From Clostridiales bacterium (GTDB lineage Bacteria; Bacillota; Clostridia; Oscillospirales; Oscillospiraceae), in NCBI GenBank assembly GCA_018374635.1, contig JAHAEW010000011.1:1-55369 (forward strand): a DNA stretch of 55,369 bases. Direction: 5' to 3'. The translations under genes were made by a program, and so were the position numbers. Of this stretch, positions 16,624 to 24,903 are shown in pieces; the first letter of the stretch is position 1; every line of letters begins with the position of its first letter. The notes under the pieces were generated by a model. It did not search any database and had not been told where the DNA came from. It saw nothing but the letters and a program-made list of their open reading frames with translations.

Positions 16624-16649
16624 GGGGACATGCCAGACGGCATGTCCCC
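16624..16649. terminator. Bidirectional terminator between the YcxB-like gene and recQ
   Basis: GGGGACATGCC and GGCATGTCCCC are perfect 11-base arms around AGAC. The hairpin lies between two convergent genes. Confidence 0.7.
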
Positions 16650-16677
16650 GCGTATTTTCAGAAGGGCATCGAAGCGC

Positions 16678-18510
16678 TCAGCATGGGGTTTCCCCGGCCT
16701 GGATGACGGCCAGGAACTGCTTGCCGTACTGGGCCAGCTTGTGGCTGCCCACGCCGGGGACCCGCTCCATCTCGGAGAGGGTGGCGGGTTTGCGGGCCGC
16801 CATCTCCCGCAGGGTGCGGTCGGTGAAGATAACGTAGGCGGGCAGGCTCTTTTTCCGGGCCAGCTCCCCCCGCAGGGCCCGCAGGTTCTGGAAGAGAGTC
16901 TCGTCCACCGGTCCTCCGGGGAGGGGCTGGGGCCGCTCCCGGTGGGCGGGACGGGACTGCCCGGCCTTCATGCGCATGGTGACCTGTGCGCTTCCTGAGG
17001 AGAGCTCCCGGGCGCGGGGCCCCTGGGAGAGGACGGGGTAGTCCCCGTCGCTGAGGGCCAGATACCCCTGGTCCACCAGGTGGCGGATCTGGGCCTTGAC
17101 CTGGGCCGCCTTCCGGTGGGACAGGAGACCGAAGGAGCGCCGCCGGTCCAGCTCCCAGCGGAGGGTGCGCTCGTTCTCCCGGCCGCAGAGGAGGTCGGCG
17201 ATGGTGGTCATGCCAAAGCGTCCGCCGCACTCGTCCACGGCGGCGAGGATGGCCCGGGCCTCCTTGGTGATGTCCACATCCTCCCACCCCTCGGTGCAGT
17301 TGGAGCAGTGGCCGCAGGACGGAGACGGGGGCTCCTCCCCAAAGTAGCGGAGGATGAAATGGCGCAGGCAGTCGTTGGTGGTGGCGTAGAAGGTCATGGT
17401 CTTGAGACGGTCCATCTGCCGCTGGCGCAGGGCGGAGCTGGCCTCTTCCTCCACCCCCTCGGGGGCTTGGGACTGGTCGATGAGGTAGCGGTTGGTCATC
17501 ACGTCCCGCCCGCTGTACAGGAGAATGCAGTCGGCGGGACTGCCGTCCCGGCCGGCCCGGCCCGCCTCCTGGTAGTACCCCTCCAGATCCAGGGGCATGT
17601 TGTAGTGGACCACATAGCGGACGTTGGACTTGTCGATGCCCATGCCGAAGGCGTTTGTGGCCACCATGACGGGGCACTCGTCGGTGGCAAAGGCGTCCTG
17701 GCTGGCCTGCCGCTCCTCGGGTGTCAGCCCGGCGTGGTAGCGTGTGGCGGCCACGCCGTGGGCCTGGAGGAAGGCGCAGACCTCCTCCACCGCCTTGCGG
17801 GTGGAGCAGTAGACCACGCCGCTCTCGTTCTGCCGCCGCAGGAGGATGGAGAGGAGCTCCTCCTTCCGGTTCTGGGGATGGCGCACCTCGAAATAGAGGT
17901 TTTTCCGGTCAAAGCCGGTGGTGGTGGTCACCGGGTCCCGGAGGGAGAGCTTTTGCAGGATGTCCTCCCGCACCTCGGGGGTGGCCGTGGCGGTAAAGGC
18001 CCCCAGGGCGGGGCGTCTGGGCAGGGCGTCCAGAAAGGCGGGGATCTTCAGATAGCTGGGGCGGAAGTCGGTGCCCCACTGGGAGACACAGTGGGCCTCG
18101 TCCACCGCCACCATGGAGATCTGGGCGCGCTGGGCGAAGCGGAGAAAGCCGGGGCTCTCCAGCCGTTCGGGGGCCACATAGATGATCTTGTAGCGGCCCT
18201 GCCAGGCCCGCTCCAGGGCCAGGGCATACTGCCGCTCGGTGAGTGAGCGGTTGAGGTAGGCCGCCGGGATGCCGGCCTGCACCAGGCTTCCGACCTGGTC
18301 CTTCATCAGGGAGATGAGGGGAGAGATCACCAGCGCCACCCCTGGGAGCATGATGGCCGGGAGCTGGAAGCACAGGGATTTGCCTGCGCCGGTTGGCATG
18401 ATGGAGAGCACGTCCCGCCCCTCCAGCAGGGCGTCCACCGCCCGCTCCTGGCCGGGAAGAAAGCCGCGGTATCCAAAATAGGCCTGGAGCATCTCCAGTT
18501 TATAGGACAT
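16678..18510 (-). CDS. recQ: ATP-dependent DNA helicase RecQ
   Basis: This 3'-5' superfamily 2 helicase acts in recombination and repair. The 610-aa protein has FGYRGFLPGQERAVDALLEG (the RecQ Q motif), MPTGAGKS (Walker A), VDEAHCVSQWGTDFRP (motif II and aromatic loop) and QEAGRAGRDG (motif VI). The RQC zinc site is seen as C-x(n)-CGHCSNC, and a C-terminal HRDC domain ends in ERVPGVGSHKLAQYGKQF. I chose the ATG at 18510 because CAGGAGGGG lies just upstream; the frame runs on to 18540 without a better start. Confidence 0.95.
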   Translation of the reverse strand: MSYKLEMLQAYFGYRGFLPGQERAVDALLEGRDVLSIMPTGAGKSLCFQLPAIMLPGVALVISPLISLMKDQVGSLVQAGIPAAYLNRSLTERQYALALERAWQGRYKIIYVAPERLESPGFLRFAQRAQISMVAVDEAHCVSQWGTDFRPSYLKIPAFLDALPRRPALGAFTATATPEVREDILQKLSLRDPVTTTTGFDRKNLYFEVRHPQNRKEELLSILLRRQNESGVVYCSTRKAVEEVCAFLQAHGVAATRYHAGLTPEERQASQDAFATDECPVMVATNAFGMGIDKSNVRYVVHYNMPLDLEGYYQEAGRAGRDGSPADCILLYSGRDVMTNRYLIDQSQAPEGVEEEASSALRQRQMDRLKTMTFYATTNDCLRHFILRYFGEEPPSPSCGHCSNCTEGWEDVDITKEARAILAAVDECGGRFGMTTIADLLCGRENERTLRWELDRRRSFGLLSHRKAAQVKAQIRHLVDQGYLALSDGDYPVLSQGPRARELSSGSAQVTMRMKAGQSRPAHRERPQPLPGGPVDETLFQNLRALRGELARKKSLPAYVIFTDRTLREMAARKPATLSEMERVPGVGSHKLAQYGKQFLAVIQAGETPC

Positions 18511-18628
18511 AGGGGACCCCTCCTGTCTGTACTCGAACAATCGTTGCTATTGTAGCACAGATCGCCGGGCGAGACAACGGGGGATACAGCATCCGTTGGA
18601 AAAAGGGGGTTCGACTCCCTTGGGTTAG

Positions 18629-18890
18629 ATGGCCGGCAGCAGCGAATGGTACTGGGGCATGGACTGCACGGGAGGAGATCTTACGAGGCGGGCGGCTTTG
18701 CTGACGGCGGACTTCCCCACCGACTTTACGGATGGCATCCTCTCTGTGGAGTGGAAGGAGCCGGAGCTGGAGACCATCCTTAATGGTGAGACGCAGAAAT
18801 TTCTGTGCAAACGGCAAACTAAACCAACAGTTCAATGACAGCAAGACCGGAGTGCGTTATGATTGGACCATCTTCTCCATATACCGCTGA
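18629..18890 (+). pseudogene. Frameshifted remnant of a small unknown gene
   Basis: The frame begins MAGSSEWYWGMDCTGGDL and stays protein-like to QKF near 18800, then goes out of frame. A different frame carries a plausible continuation, GKLNQQFNDSKTGVRYDWTI, ending SIYR and stop at 18888-18890. Skipping one base near 18800 joins the two parts. There is no ribosome binding site at the ATG and a stop codon sits just before it, so this is probably a fragment. The family is not recognised. Confidence 0.4.
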
Positions 18891-18940
18891 GGGGAAATAT
18901 ATATAGTTTCACCCCTTAATTGAAACAGGAGGTATGGACC

Positions 18941-19582
18941 ATGAACATGAAAGATGCGTTTCGTTTCCAAAATAGAATCAAGAGTCTGATGTGCGAAGCG
19001 ACCAGTATCCTCCAGGATCGGCGCAACATCGTCAAGGTAAAGACCACGCATTTGCGCAGTCAGGTCCTGGCGGACACCCAGGATGCTGTGGTGGAGGAGG
19101 CCGCTCCCAGCGAGTATGCCGGCCATGCCAACGAGGTGACTGCCTTACTCATGTTTTTGATGGACGAGCGGGAGAAACTGAGTCAGGCGATCCATGCCGC
19201 CAAAAGCAATCTGGAGCTGGATATGGACAGCGAGGTTGGGCTGAACCGGCAGCGCCAGGAGTTGGCCGAGGTCTTTCGGCGCATGGCCGCGCTCCGCAAC
19301 AGCGAGAGGACCATCGCGGGCGGAGGGTCCGGCTTCCGGTTCAATGGCGAAGGCAACCAGGTCTCTTACCGGTGTGACGCTACACAGGTCACCACCATCG
19401 ATTTCGACCGGAACAAGATCCGTGGGATGGCCGCTGCGCTGAGCAAAAAGGCAGACGAGATCTCGGTGTCCTTGGACCGGTGTCTGGTCAATACGGAGGT
19501 GACCTATGAAATGCCTTTCGATATGAATGACAGCTTTGAGGAGATCCTCAACGACTTCATTGAAAAGGCTGCGGTTTCCTGA
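18941..19582 (+). CDS. Unknown 213-aa mostly helical protein
   Basis: I do not recognise this protein. It starts MNMKDAFRFQNRIKSLMCEA and is rich in heptad-like helical stretches (residues about 10-110 and 150-200), suggesting a coiled-coil or helical bundle. A short glycine-rich turn GGGSGFRFNGEG lies near residue 130. There is no signal peptide or membrane segment. The ATG is well placed after AGGAGGT; a TTG 21 bases upstream is in frame but lacks a site. It is the first intact gene of the accessory island. Confidence 0.65.
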   Translation: MNMKDAFRFQNRIKSLMCEATSILQDRRNIVKVKTTHLRSQVLADTQDAVVEEAAPSEYAGHANEVTALLMFLMDEREKLSQAIHAAKSNLELDMDSEVGLNRQRQELAEVFRRMAALRNSERTIAGGGSGFRFNGEGNQVSYRCDATQVTTIDFDRNKIRGMAAALSKKADEISVSLDRCLVNTEVTYEMPFDMNDSFEEILNDFIEKAAVS

Positions 19583-19945
19583 GCAGTCATGCCCGCGCCT
19601 TCGGGTGCGGTGGGCGTGGCAGAATGAAAAGGCAGTGATGATCGGTTCAGGCGCAGATGAATTATAAGGCTGCGCGATCCCCCGCAAAGAATGGACAGCA
19701 TCTGATGTATGCGAAGTGAGCTCATAGCTCATTTGGAAAGGATCGTCAGGCGCCTCCTTCTGCGCTCCACGCATTGCCGCGATTTCTTCCACACATTCGC
19801 CGTCAAACGCAGAGCACATCATTACGCTTCCCTGCTGCATGCCGGGAAGGCATGAAAATTACGTTCAAGTCGCTCGATCACCTGGGGCAGGTCGGCGGCC
19901 CGGGCGGGCCAAGATAGACCCCGGGGAGGATAAGCGGATAAGGAT
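19583..19945. other. 363-bp gap with one terminator-like hairpin
   Basis: A stem with a TTCG loop lies at about 19590-19620 and could end the preceding gene. A minus-strand open frame crosses the region but has no binding site. I see no other feature. Confidence 0.4.
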
Positions 19946-20284
19946 CTAAGCGGTTTTGAAGTTCTGCCATGCCCACTGCGCCTGAACATATTGGTCCATA
20001 AAATGACCTGAGCAGCAGGCTGCTTCCTGCTGCTCGAAAGAAACGATGTGAGAAGTGGAGATGAGGATCTCGTTCATCGGCACCTGGAGCAAAGCGCTCA
20101 GTGCATAGAGGTTATCTACACTGGGAAGGCTTTGACCTCGCTGCCATTTGTAAATGGCCTGCGGCTCCTCGAATCCAAAATAGTGCTGGAGATCCCGGAC
20201 GGTCAGCCCGCGATCCTTGCGCAGCCGGCATATATTTGCCCCGGTGGCAACAGGATCGATCACGGGAAACTGGACCATGGACAT
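19946..20284 (-). CDS. Xre-family helix-turn-helix regulator
   Basis: The 112-aa protein carries an N-terminal Cro/CI-type DNA-binding domain: GANICRLRKDRGLTVRDLQ, then FGFEEPQAIYKWQRGQSLPSVDNLYALSALL, which is the recognition helix and the following helices. The C-terminal 40 residues contain two adjacent Cys and several aromatic residues and are not assigned. I favour the ATG at 20284 over 20299 because GGGGGCG precedes it. Regulators of this kind are common cargo of mobile elements. Its target is not visible. Confidence 0.75.
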   Translation of the reverse strand: MSMVQFPVIDPVATGANICRLRKDRGLTVRDLQHYFGFEEPQAIYKWQRGQSLPSVDNLYALSALLQVPMNEILISTSHIVSFEQQEAACCSGHFMDQYVQAQWAWQNFKTA

Positions 20285-20443
20285 GTGGATCGCCCCCATT
20301 CATCAGGATGATCTCCGCCGTGGCGGAACGGTTTCAGCATAGCTGATATTTCCCGGAATGGCAAGCGGGTCCGTTCATTTGTAATAAGATTGTCATGTAG
20401 AACGAAGATTGGAAACTGGACAGAAAGAAAGGAGCGGCGGACC

Positions 20444-20614
20444 GTGATGCAGCTGGTCCCTCTGAACAAGCGCAGTAAAAAGGCACAGCGGAAATTTTAC
20501 GCAGAGAGGCGCGGTTCCTGGTATGGAATCAATCCGGTCTCAAGGACCGTACAGAGCAGGAAGGCTTATGACAGAGCACGGGTTAAACAAGAGCATCGGC
20601 GGGATCCGGAATGA
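20444..20614 (+). CDS. Small basic protein of the type common in conjugative elements
   Basis: The 56-aa protein, QLVPLNKRSKKAQRKFYAER followed by RGSWYGINPVSRTVQSRKAY, is strongly basic. From memory, very similar short proteins of the form KKxQRxFYAxxRGSWxxxNPVxR are frequent in Firmicutes integrative elements, with no known function. GGAG lies nine bases before a GTG start at 20444; an ATG follows at 20447. It supports a mobile origin for this island. Confidence 0.55.
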   Translation: MMQLVPLNKRSKKAQRKFYAERRGSWYGINPVSRTVQSRKAYDRARVKQEHRRDPE

Positions 20615-20802
20615 AACTGAAGCAAGGCGCTTGTGTCAGGCATTCTGAGCGGAAAAGATGGGATGACCACCTGCGTCCAATGGAAGCGGGGATATGTGCC
20701 GGTTTCAGACCCTGTATGGCGAACAAGGAATGGGGTTCACGGTGAGACGTAAAAAATAGAAAGATCACAGCGCTGCCCGGAGTAGTCATTTTGTGGGGGA
20801 TG

Positions 20803-20811
20803 TGCTATAAT
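20803..20811 (+). promoter_or_regulatory. Extended -10 promoter of the response regulator
   Basis: TGCTATAAT is a perfect extended -10 element, 40 bases before the GTG start; no good -35 box is visible. Confidence 0.45.
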
Positions 20812-20850
20812 CACTTTGCAAAATGTTCCCAATACCCTGGAGGTGGCCTC

Positions 20851-21564
20851 GTGTACCGTATCGCCGTATGTGAAGACGATCCCCGCACCGCAGAACAGAA
20901 TAAAACCGCCGCCTGCCGCGTCCTGGAGGGGAGAGGCCGCACACGGGGGCGGGACTACGATGTGGAGGTATTCCACGCCGCCCCTCCGCTGATGGAGCGG
21001 CTGGCGGGAGACCCGGACGCCTATCAGCTCCTGCTGCTGGACATCCAGCTGGAGGGGGACAACGGCGTGGAGCTGGCCCGCTTCCTCCGGGAACAACAGG
21101 TCAACGCCTCCATCGTCTACATCACAGACCACCCCGGTTTTGCCCTGGACAGCTTTCCCACCTATCCGCTGGAATACCTGCTCAAGCCGGTGGATGAGGC
21201 GCGCCTGTCCGCCGCCCTGGACTGGGATTGGAAACAACGGCACGTCCGCCCGAAGCATCCGGTCCTGCGAGTGGGCAGCCGGGCGATCCCTCTGGATGAG
21301 ATCGTCTATCTGGAGACCTCCGGGCGCAAAACCGCCGTCCATACCAGAGACGAGCGGATCGAGCATGCGGTCCCGCTCTCCAAATTAAAGGAGGACTTCC
21401 AGCGGCAAGGCTTCTGCCTGAGCCATTTCAGCTATCTGGTCAACCTGGCCCATGTGATGCGGGTGGACCGGGATACCCTGATCCTGGATACGGGCGAGTC
21501 CATTCCCGTCAGCCGTCGGTACTATTCGGACTTCATGGCCCGCTATGTGGAATCCCTGAAATAA
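20851..21564 (+). CDS. LytTR-type response regulator
   Basis: The 237-aa protein has a receiver domain followed by a LytTR DNA-binding domain. AVCEDD near residue 5 gives the acidic pocket, LLLLDIQLEGDNG the phosphorylated Asp near residue 64, and YLLKPVD the conserved Lys. LytTR motifs are EIVYLETSGRKTAVHT, SYLVNLAHVMRVD and IPVSRRYYSDF. The start is GTG after GGAGGTGG. Its partner kinase, immediately downstream on the other strand, is broken, so this regulator may now be an orphan. Confidence 0.9.
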   Translation: MYRIAVCEDDPRTAEQNKTAACRVLEGRGRTRGRDYDVEVFHAAPPLMERLAGDPDAYQLLLLDIQLEGDNGVELARFLREQQVNASIVYITDHPGFALDSFPTYPLEYLLKPVDEARLSAALDWDWKQRHVRPKHPVLRVGSRAIPLDEIVYLETSGRKTAVHTRDERIEHAVPLSKLKEDFQRQGFCLSHFSYLVNLAHVMRVDRDTLILDTGESIPVSRRYYSDFMARYVESLK

Positions 21565-21567
21565 GAA

Positions 21568-21604
21568 CTCCGCCGTTCCCTGAAACTGGGACGGCGGAGT
21601 TGTT
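21568..21604. terminator. Bidirectional terminator between response regulator and kinase remnant
   Basis: ACTCCGCCGTTCCC and GGGACGGCGGAGT pair around TGAAACT, followed by TGTTTT. Confidence 0.75.
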
Positions 21605-23330
21605 TTATGCTTCCGCCCCGTGGAGCAGCAGGGCGGTGCTGGCGGAAAAGACGTCTTCGTCGGCGCTCAGGACCAGCTCGCTGTGGTACTTCTGGGCGGT
21701 GGCCCGGGCGGACTTGAGGCCCATGCCGTGGAGCGCGCCGGGCTTGGAGGAGCGGTACAGCCGCTCCTCCGGGTCGAAGGCCACCGGAGCAAAGCGGGCG
21801 TTTTCCACCCCTACATACAGGTACTCGCCCCGGATGTGCATGGTCACCCGGAGCCACTTGTCCGCTCCCTCGGGGGCTTTTTCGTTGGCTTCCAGCGCGT
21901 TTTCCAGCAGGTTCATCAGCAGGGGGCACAGGTCGCTGCTGGGGATGGGAAGCTCAGAAGGCAGGTCCACCCGCACCTCGGCGCGGACGCCCGCCTCCTC
22001 GCCACGGGCCAGCATGGCCGTCAGGACGGCGTCCACCGCCGGGTGGACGGTGTAGCCGCTGACGCAGTTCAGCTCCGGCTTGCTGGACAGGGTCTCCAGA
22101 TACGTCTGGATCCCGCCCATGTCTCCATCCCGGCAAAGGCCCTGGAGGGCGGTGATATGGTGGCGCAGGTCATGGCGGAGGGACTGGACCGCTTCATTGT
22201 GCTTGCGCAGATTTTCATAGTTCTCCCGAATCAGCTCGCCCCGCTGGAGGAGCAGACGCGCCTCGGCGCGGCGCTGGGTCTCGCTTTGGAATAGGTCAGC
22301 GAACGCGGCCAGGATACCCGCTCCCAGGGCCAGGAGGGAAATTCTCCACAGAAGGAAGCGGGGCAGGCCGTTTTGGAAGCCTGTCCGGAGATGGATCAAC
22401 AGCTCCCGCCCCACTGGGGCTCGGCCAGTGCGTGGATGACCCACACCGCCGCCCCCAGCCCCAGCGATACCAAGAACAGCGGCGCGAACAGGCGGTAGAA
22501 GCGGTTTCCGCGCTTCATCCAGACTACGGCAAGCACAGCGGCGGCCAGCAGGCCGAGCAGTCCCGCGTACTCCGACACAGTAGTCAGCGGAGAAGTTGCC
22601 GCCGAGCGGCCCAGCAGTGCGGTAACGCCGTGAAGGGCTGCCATGCCCCACAGAGGCCGGCGCAGACGCCCGCTGCCCCGCTTCCCCAGAAAGACCAGCA
22701 GGGCGGTCAGGCACAGGGCCCGGCTCAGGGCGTTCAGGTCCGCCCGGGGATATGGGAGGTAATGGCCGAGAAAGCTGACGCCGCCCAGCGGGGCCAGCAT
22801 CAGGGAAAAGACGGCCAGCGCGGCGAGGGCCGGTCCGGCGTCCCACCGCCCCCGGAAGCCCTGCAACAGAAAGGCGGCGGAGAGCAGGAGTCCAAGGATG
22901 AAACAGAAGGCCGCGGGGATGGCGGTCTGGAAGCTCTCCGCGATGAGGCCGCTCTCATAGGCGTATCCGCAGCCCAGTTTTACCCCGCAGGGGTAGACAG
23001 TGGGCTCGATCTCCGGGAGCTGCTTTTCCCCCAGGCCGGTGGACTGGGCGATGGTCAGGGTCTTGCCCCAATAGTCCGGGGGCAGGGAAACCTTCACCGG
23101 CTCCGTCCGGTCCCAGCCCAGCATGGGCAGCGTCAGTTCCCCCACGCCGCCGGACAGCTCCGGGCAGTCGGTGTAGAGCCGCTCCCCGTCCAGAAACACC
23201 GCCACACTGCGGTTGACCGTGTCCAGGTACAGGAGGGGGCTTTCTACCTCTTCGGTCAGGATGCGGGAGAAATAGAAGGTCTGACCTGGGGCGGATAGCC
23301 CCTTTACTACCCGCCCAACATGGAAAGCGT
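21605..23330 (-). pseudogene. GHKL sensor histidine kinase, 5'-truncated and frameshifted
   Basis: Two overlapping frames make one kinase. The upstream frame (to 22396) gives an extracellular domain, then about seven membrane segments. The downstream frame gives the last membrane helix, a linker, the phosphorylation box SLRHDLRHHI, the N box LLMNLLENALEANEK and the G box GALHGMGLKSA. Adding one G to the GGGG run near 22405 restores one reading frame, so a single-base deletion is the simplest cause. No start codon or signal sequence is present at the other end, where the gene runs into an insertion-sequence target site near 23330. It is the natural partner of the LytTR regulator it converges with. 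Confidence 0.75.
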
Positions 23331-23355
23331 AGTAAATAAATGAAAATTTACTGAG
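23331..23355. repeat. Target-site duplication, left copy (25 bp)
   Basis: The 25-base sequence AGTAAAT-N8-ATTTACT-GAG is repeated exactly at 24406-24430. It contains a 7-bp inverted repeat. Confidence 0.8.
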
Positions 23356-24405
23356 TGTAGGAGTACCATACATCTTGGACAGATGAATAAAAAAGGATGA
23401 AGGATAAGGCCTCATCGGTTATAGTTGAAGTAGCGAGCAACAACCGAACGAGAGGAGGCCAAATCCTTCATGAGCAAGAGTATAACACAGGACATGGCAT
23501 ATCGGCAATCCCTGATGAAATACGCAGAGAAATACGGCGTGAGCCGTGCCAGCCGAAAGTACAACAAGAGCCGGTCGTACATCTACTTTTGGAAGTCCCG
23601 CTGGGACGGAACGGTTGGCTCCCTGTCCTGTCAGTCCCGGCGGCCCCACAGCCATCCCAACCAGCACACAGAAGCGGAGCTCAAACTCATCCGGGATATG
23701 CGCCGCCGCAACCCTGATCTGGGGATGGTAGAGTTGTGGCACAGGCTGCGGCTGCGGGGCTATACCCGCCGTCCGGAGAGCCTGTTCCGGGTGATGCGGA
23801 AGCAAGGGCTGTTTCCAGCGGCAGAGAAGAAAAAGGCGTACAAACCCAAGCCCTACGAGCAGATGACCTATCCCGGACAGCGGGTCCAGGTGGATGTGAA
23901 GGTGGTGCCCCGCAGGTGTATTGCTGACCCGGAGCTGCGCCTGTATCAATACACCGCCATAGATGAATTCACCCGCCTGCGCTTCCTGGCCGCCTATCCC
24001 GAGCAGAGCACCTACTCTTCTGCCGACTTTCTGAAGCGGTTGTTCAAGTGGTATGCCCGCCGGGGTATCCGGGTGGAGTGTGTCCAGACGGACAACGGAT
24101 TTGAGTTCACCAATCGTTTTTCCAACCGTAAACGGGATCTGCCGACCCTCTTTGAGGCCACCGCCACTCAGCTGGGTATCCGGCACAAGCTCATCCGTCC
24201 TTACACGCCCCGGCACAACGGCAAGGTGGAGCGCAGCCACAGGGAGGACCAGAAACGCTTTTACTCCTGTCACAGCTTTATTCTCTGGACGATTTTGCAA
24301 AGCAGATCGCCGTCCATAACCGCCGCTCTAACGACTTTCCCATGAGGCCCCTTGGCTGGCTTTCTCCTCGTGAGTTCACTGTCCAATATGTTTGACAATC
24401 CTACA
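23356..24405 (+). mobile_element. 1050-bp insertion sequence, IS481/IS1202-like
   Basis: The ends are 27-base imperfect terminal inverted repeats: left 23356-23382 starts TGTAGGA and ends TTGGACAG, and the inverted right end 24379-24405 starts TGTAGGA and ends TTGGACAG. One DDE transposase gene fills the element. It is flanked by an exact 25-bp direct repeat, far longer than the 4-15 bp usual for IS481. Long duplications of 20-odd bases are known for IS1202-type elements. The family name is therefore tentative. Confidence 0.85.
23470..24395 (+). pseudogene. DDE transposase with a late frameshift
   Basis: The protein starts MSKSITQDMAYRQSLMKYAE with an N-terminal helix-turn-helix, SRASRKYNKSRSYIYFWK. 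The integrase core shows the DDE triad in VQVDVKVV, QTDNGFEF and NGKVERSHRED. Just after the glutamate, at about 24278, the frame breaks. Restoring one T to the TTT run gives a natural family C-terminus (DDFAKQIAVHNRRSNDFPMR and PLGWLSPREFTVQYV) ending at TGA 24393-24395. As it stands, translation runs to 24345 in the wrong frame. The catalytic residues remain, but the last 35-40 residues are lost. Confidence 0.8.
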
Positions 24406-24430
24406 AGTAAATAAATGAAAATTTACTGAG
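24406..24430. repeat. Target-site duplication, right copy (25 bp)
   Basis: Exact copy of 23331-23355. It ends four bases before the -35 box of the ars operon. Confidence 0.8.
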
Positions 24431-24434
24431 TCTA

Positions 24435-24486
24435 TTGACAAAGGCACATTCACTGCATATACTATAATATATCAAAAATATTTGAT
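24435..24486 (+). promoter_or_regulatory. ars operon promoter and ArsR-type operator
   Basis: TTGACA (24435-24440) and TATACT (24458-24463) are 17 bases apart. ATCAAA-AATA-TTTGAT (24471-24486) is a palindrome of the kind bound by ArsR/SmtB repressors and overlaps the expected transcription start. Confidence 0.7.
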
Positions 24487-24499
24487 GTGAGGTGGACGC

Positions 24500-24814
24500 A
24501 TGGGATCACATCTGGAAAATGCAAAGGTGTTCAAGGCCCTCTGCGACCCTAAACGGCTTGCCATTTTAGAGCAGTTGCGGAGCGGAGAAAAGTGCGCTTG
24601 TGTTTTACAAGAGCCGATGGACTTGACACAATCCGGCCTTTCCTATCACATGAAAATCTTGTGTGATTCCGGACTTGTGGCCAGCCGACAGGAAGGGAAA
24701 TGGACACATTACTATTTGAGTGGAGAAGGTAGGGACAGAGCTGTAAAGCTGTTACTGGCCCTAACGACACCAACCGCAGAGCAAACGGATGACTGTCCCT
24801 CATGCAAGAGATAG
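24500..24814 (+). CDS. arsR: ArsR/SmtB family repressor
   Basis: The 104-aa winged-helix protein reads KVFKALCDPKRLAILEQLRS, then SGEKCACVLQEPMDLTQSGLSYHMKIL with the recognition helix, and WTHYYLSGEG in the wing. CACVL is close to the ELCVC-type metalloid site of ArsR proteins, and CPSCKR at the C-terminus provides two more cysteines. It probably represses its own operon through the palindrome just upstream and releases it on binding arsenite or a related metalloid. Confidence 0.88.
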   Translation: MGSHLENAKVFKALCDPKRLAILEQLRSGEKCACVLQEPMDLTQSGLSYHMKILCDSGLVASRQEGKWTHYYLSGEGRDRAVKLLLALTTPTAEQTDDCPSCKR

Positions 24815-24841
24815 ACGCCATCATAACAGATGGCGTTTTTC
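24815..24841 (+). terminator. Hairpin terminator after arsR
   Basis: ACGCCATC (24815-24822) pairs with GATGGCGT (24829-24836) and is followed by T5. It probably lowers expression of the downstream genes relative to arsR. Confidence 0.75.
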
Positions 24842-24851
24842 TCGACAAGAA

Positions 24852-24871
24852 ACATCAAGATTTTTTGATGT
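24852..24871. promoter_or_regulatory. Second ArsR-like palindrome before the permease
   Basis: ACATCAA-N6-TTGATGT is a perfect inverted repeat that shares the ATCAA/TTGAT core with the operator upstream of arsR. Confidence 0.5.
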
Positions 24872-24903
24872 GTTGTTGATAAACTTGAAAGAGAGGTTTT
24901 TCT

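Noticed and set aside
18600..18628. tRNA T-arm-like string GGGGGTTCGACTCCC
   Set aside because: No acceptor, D or anticodon arms lie nearby, so it is not a tRNA gene; an attachment-site remnant is possible but unsupported.
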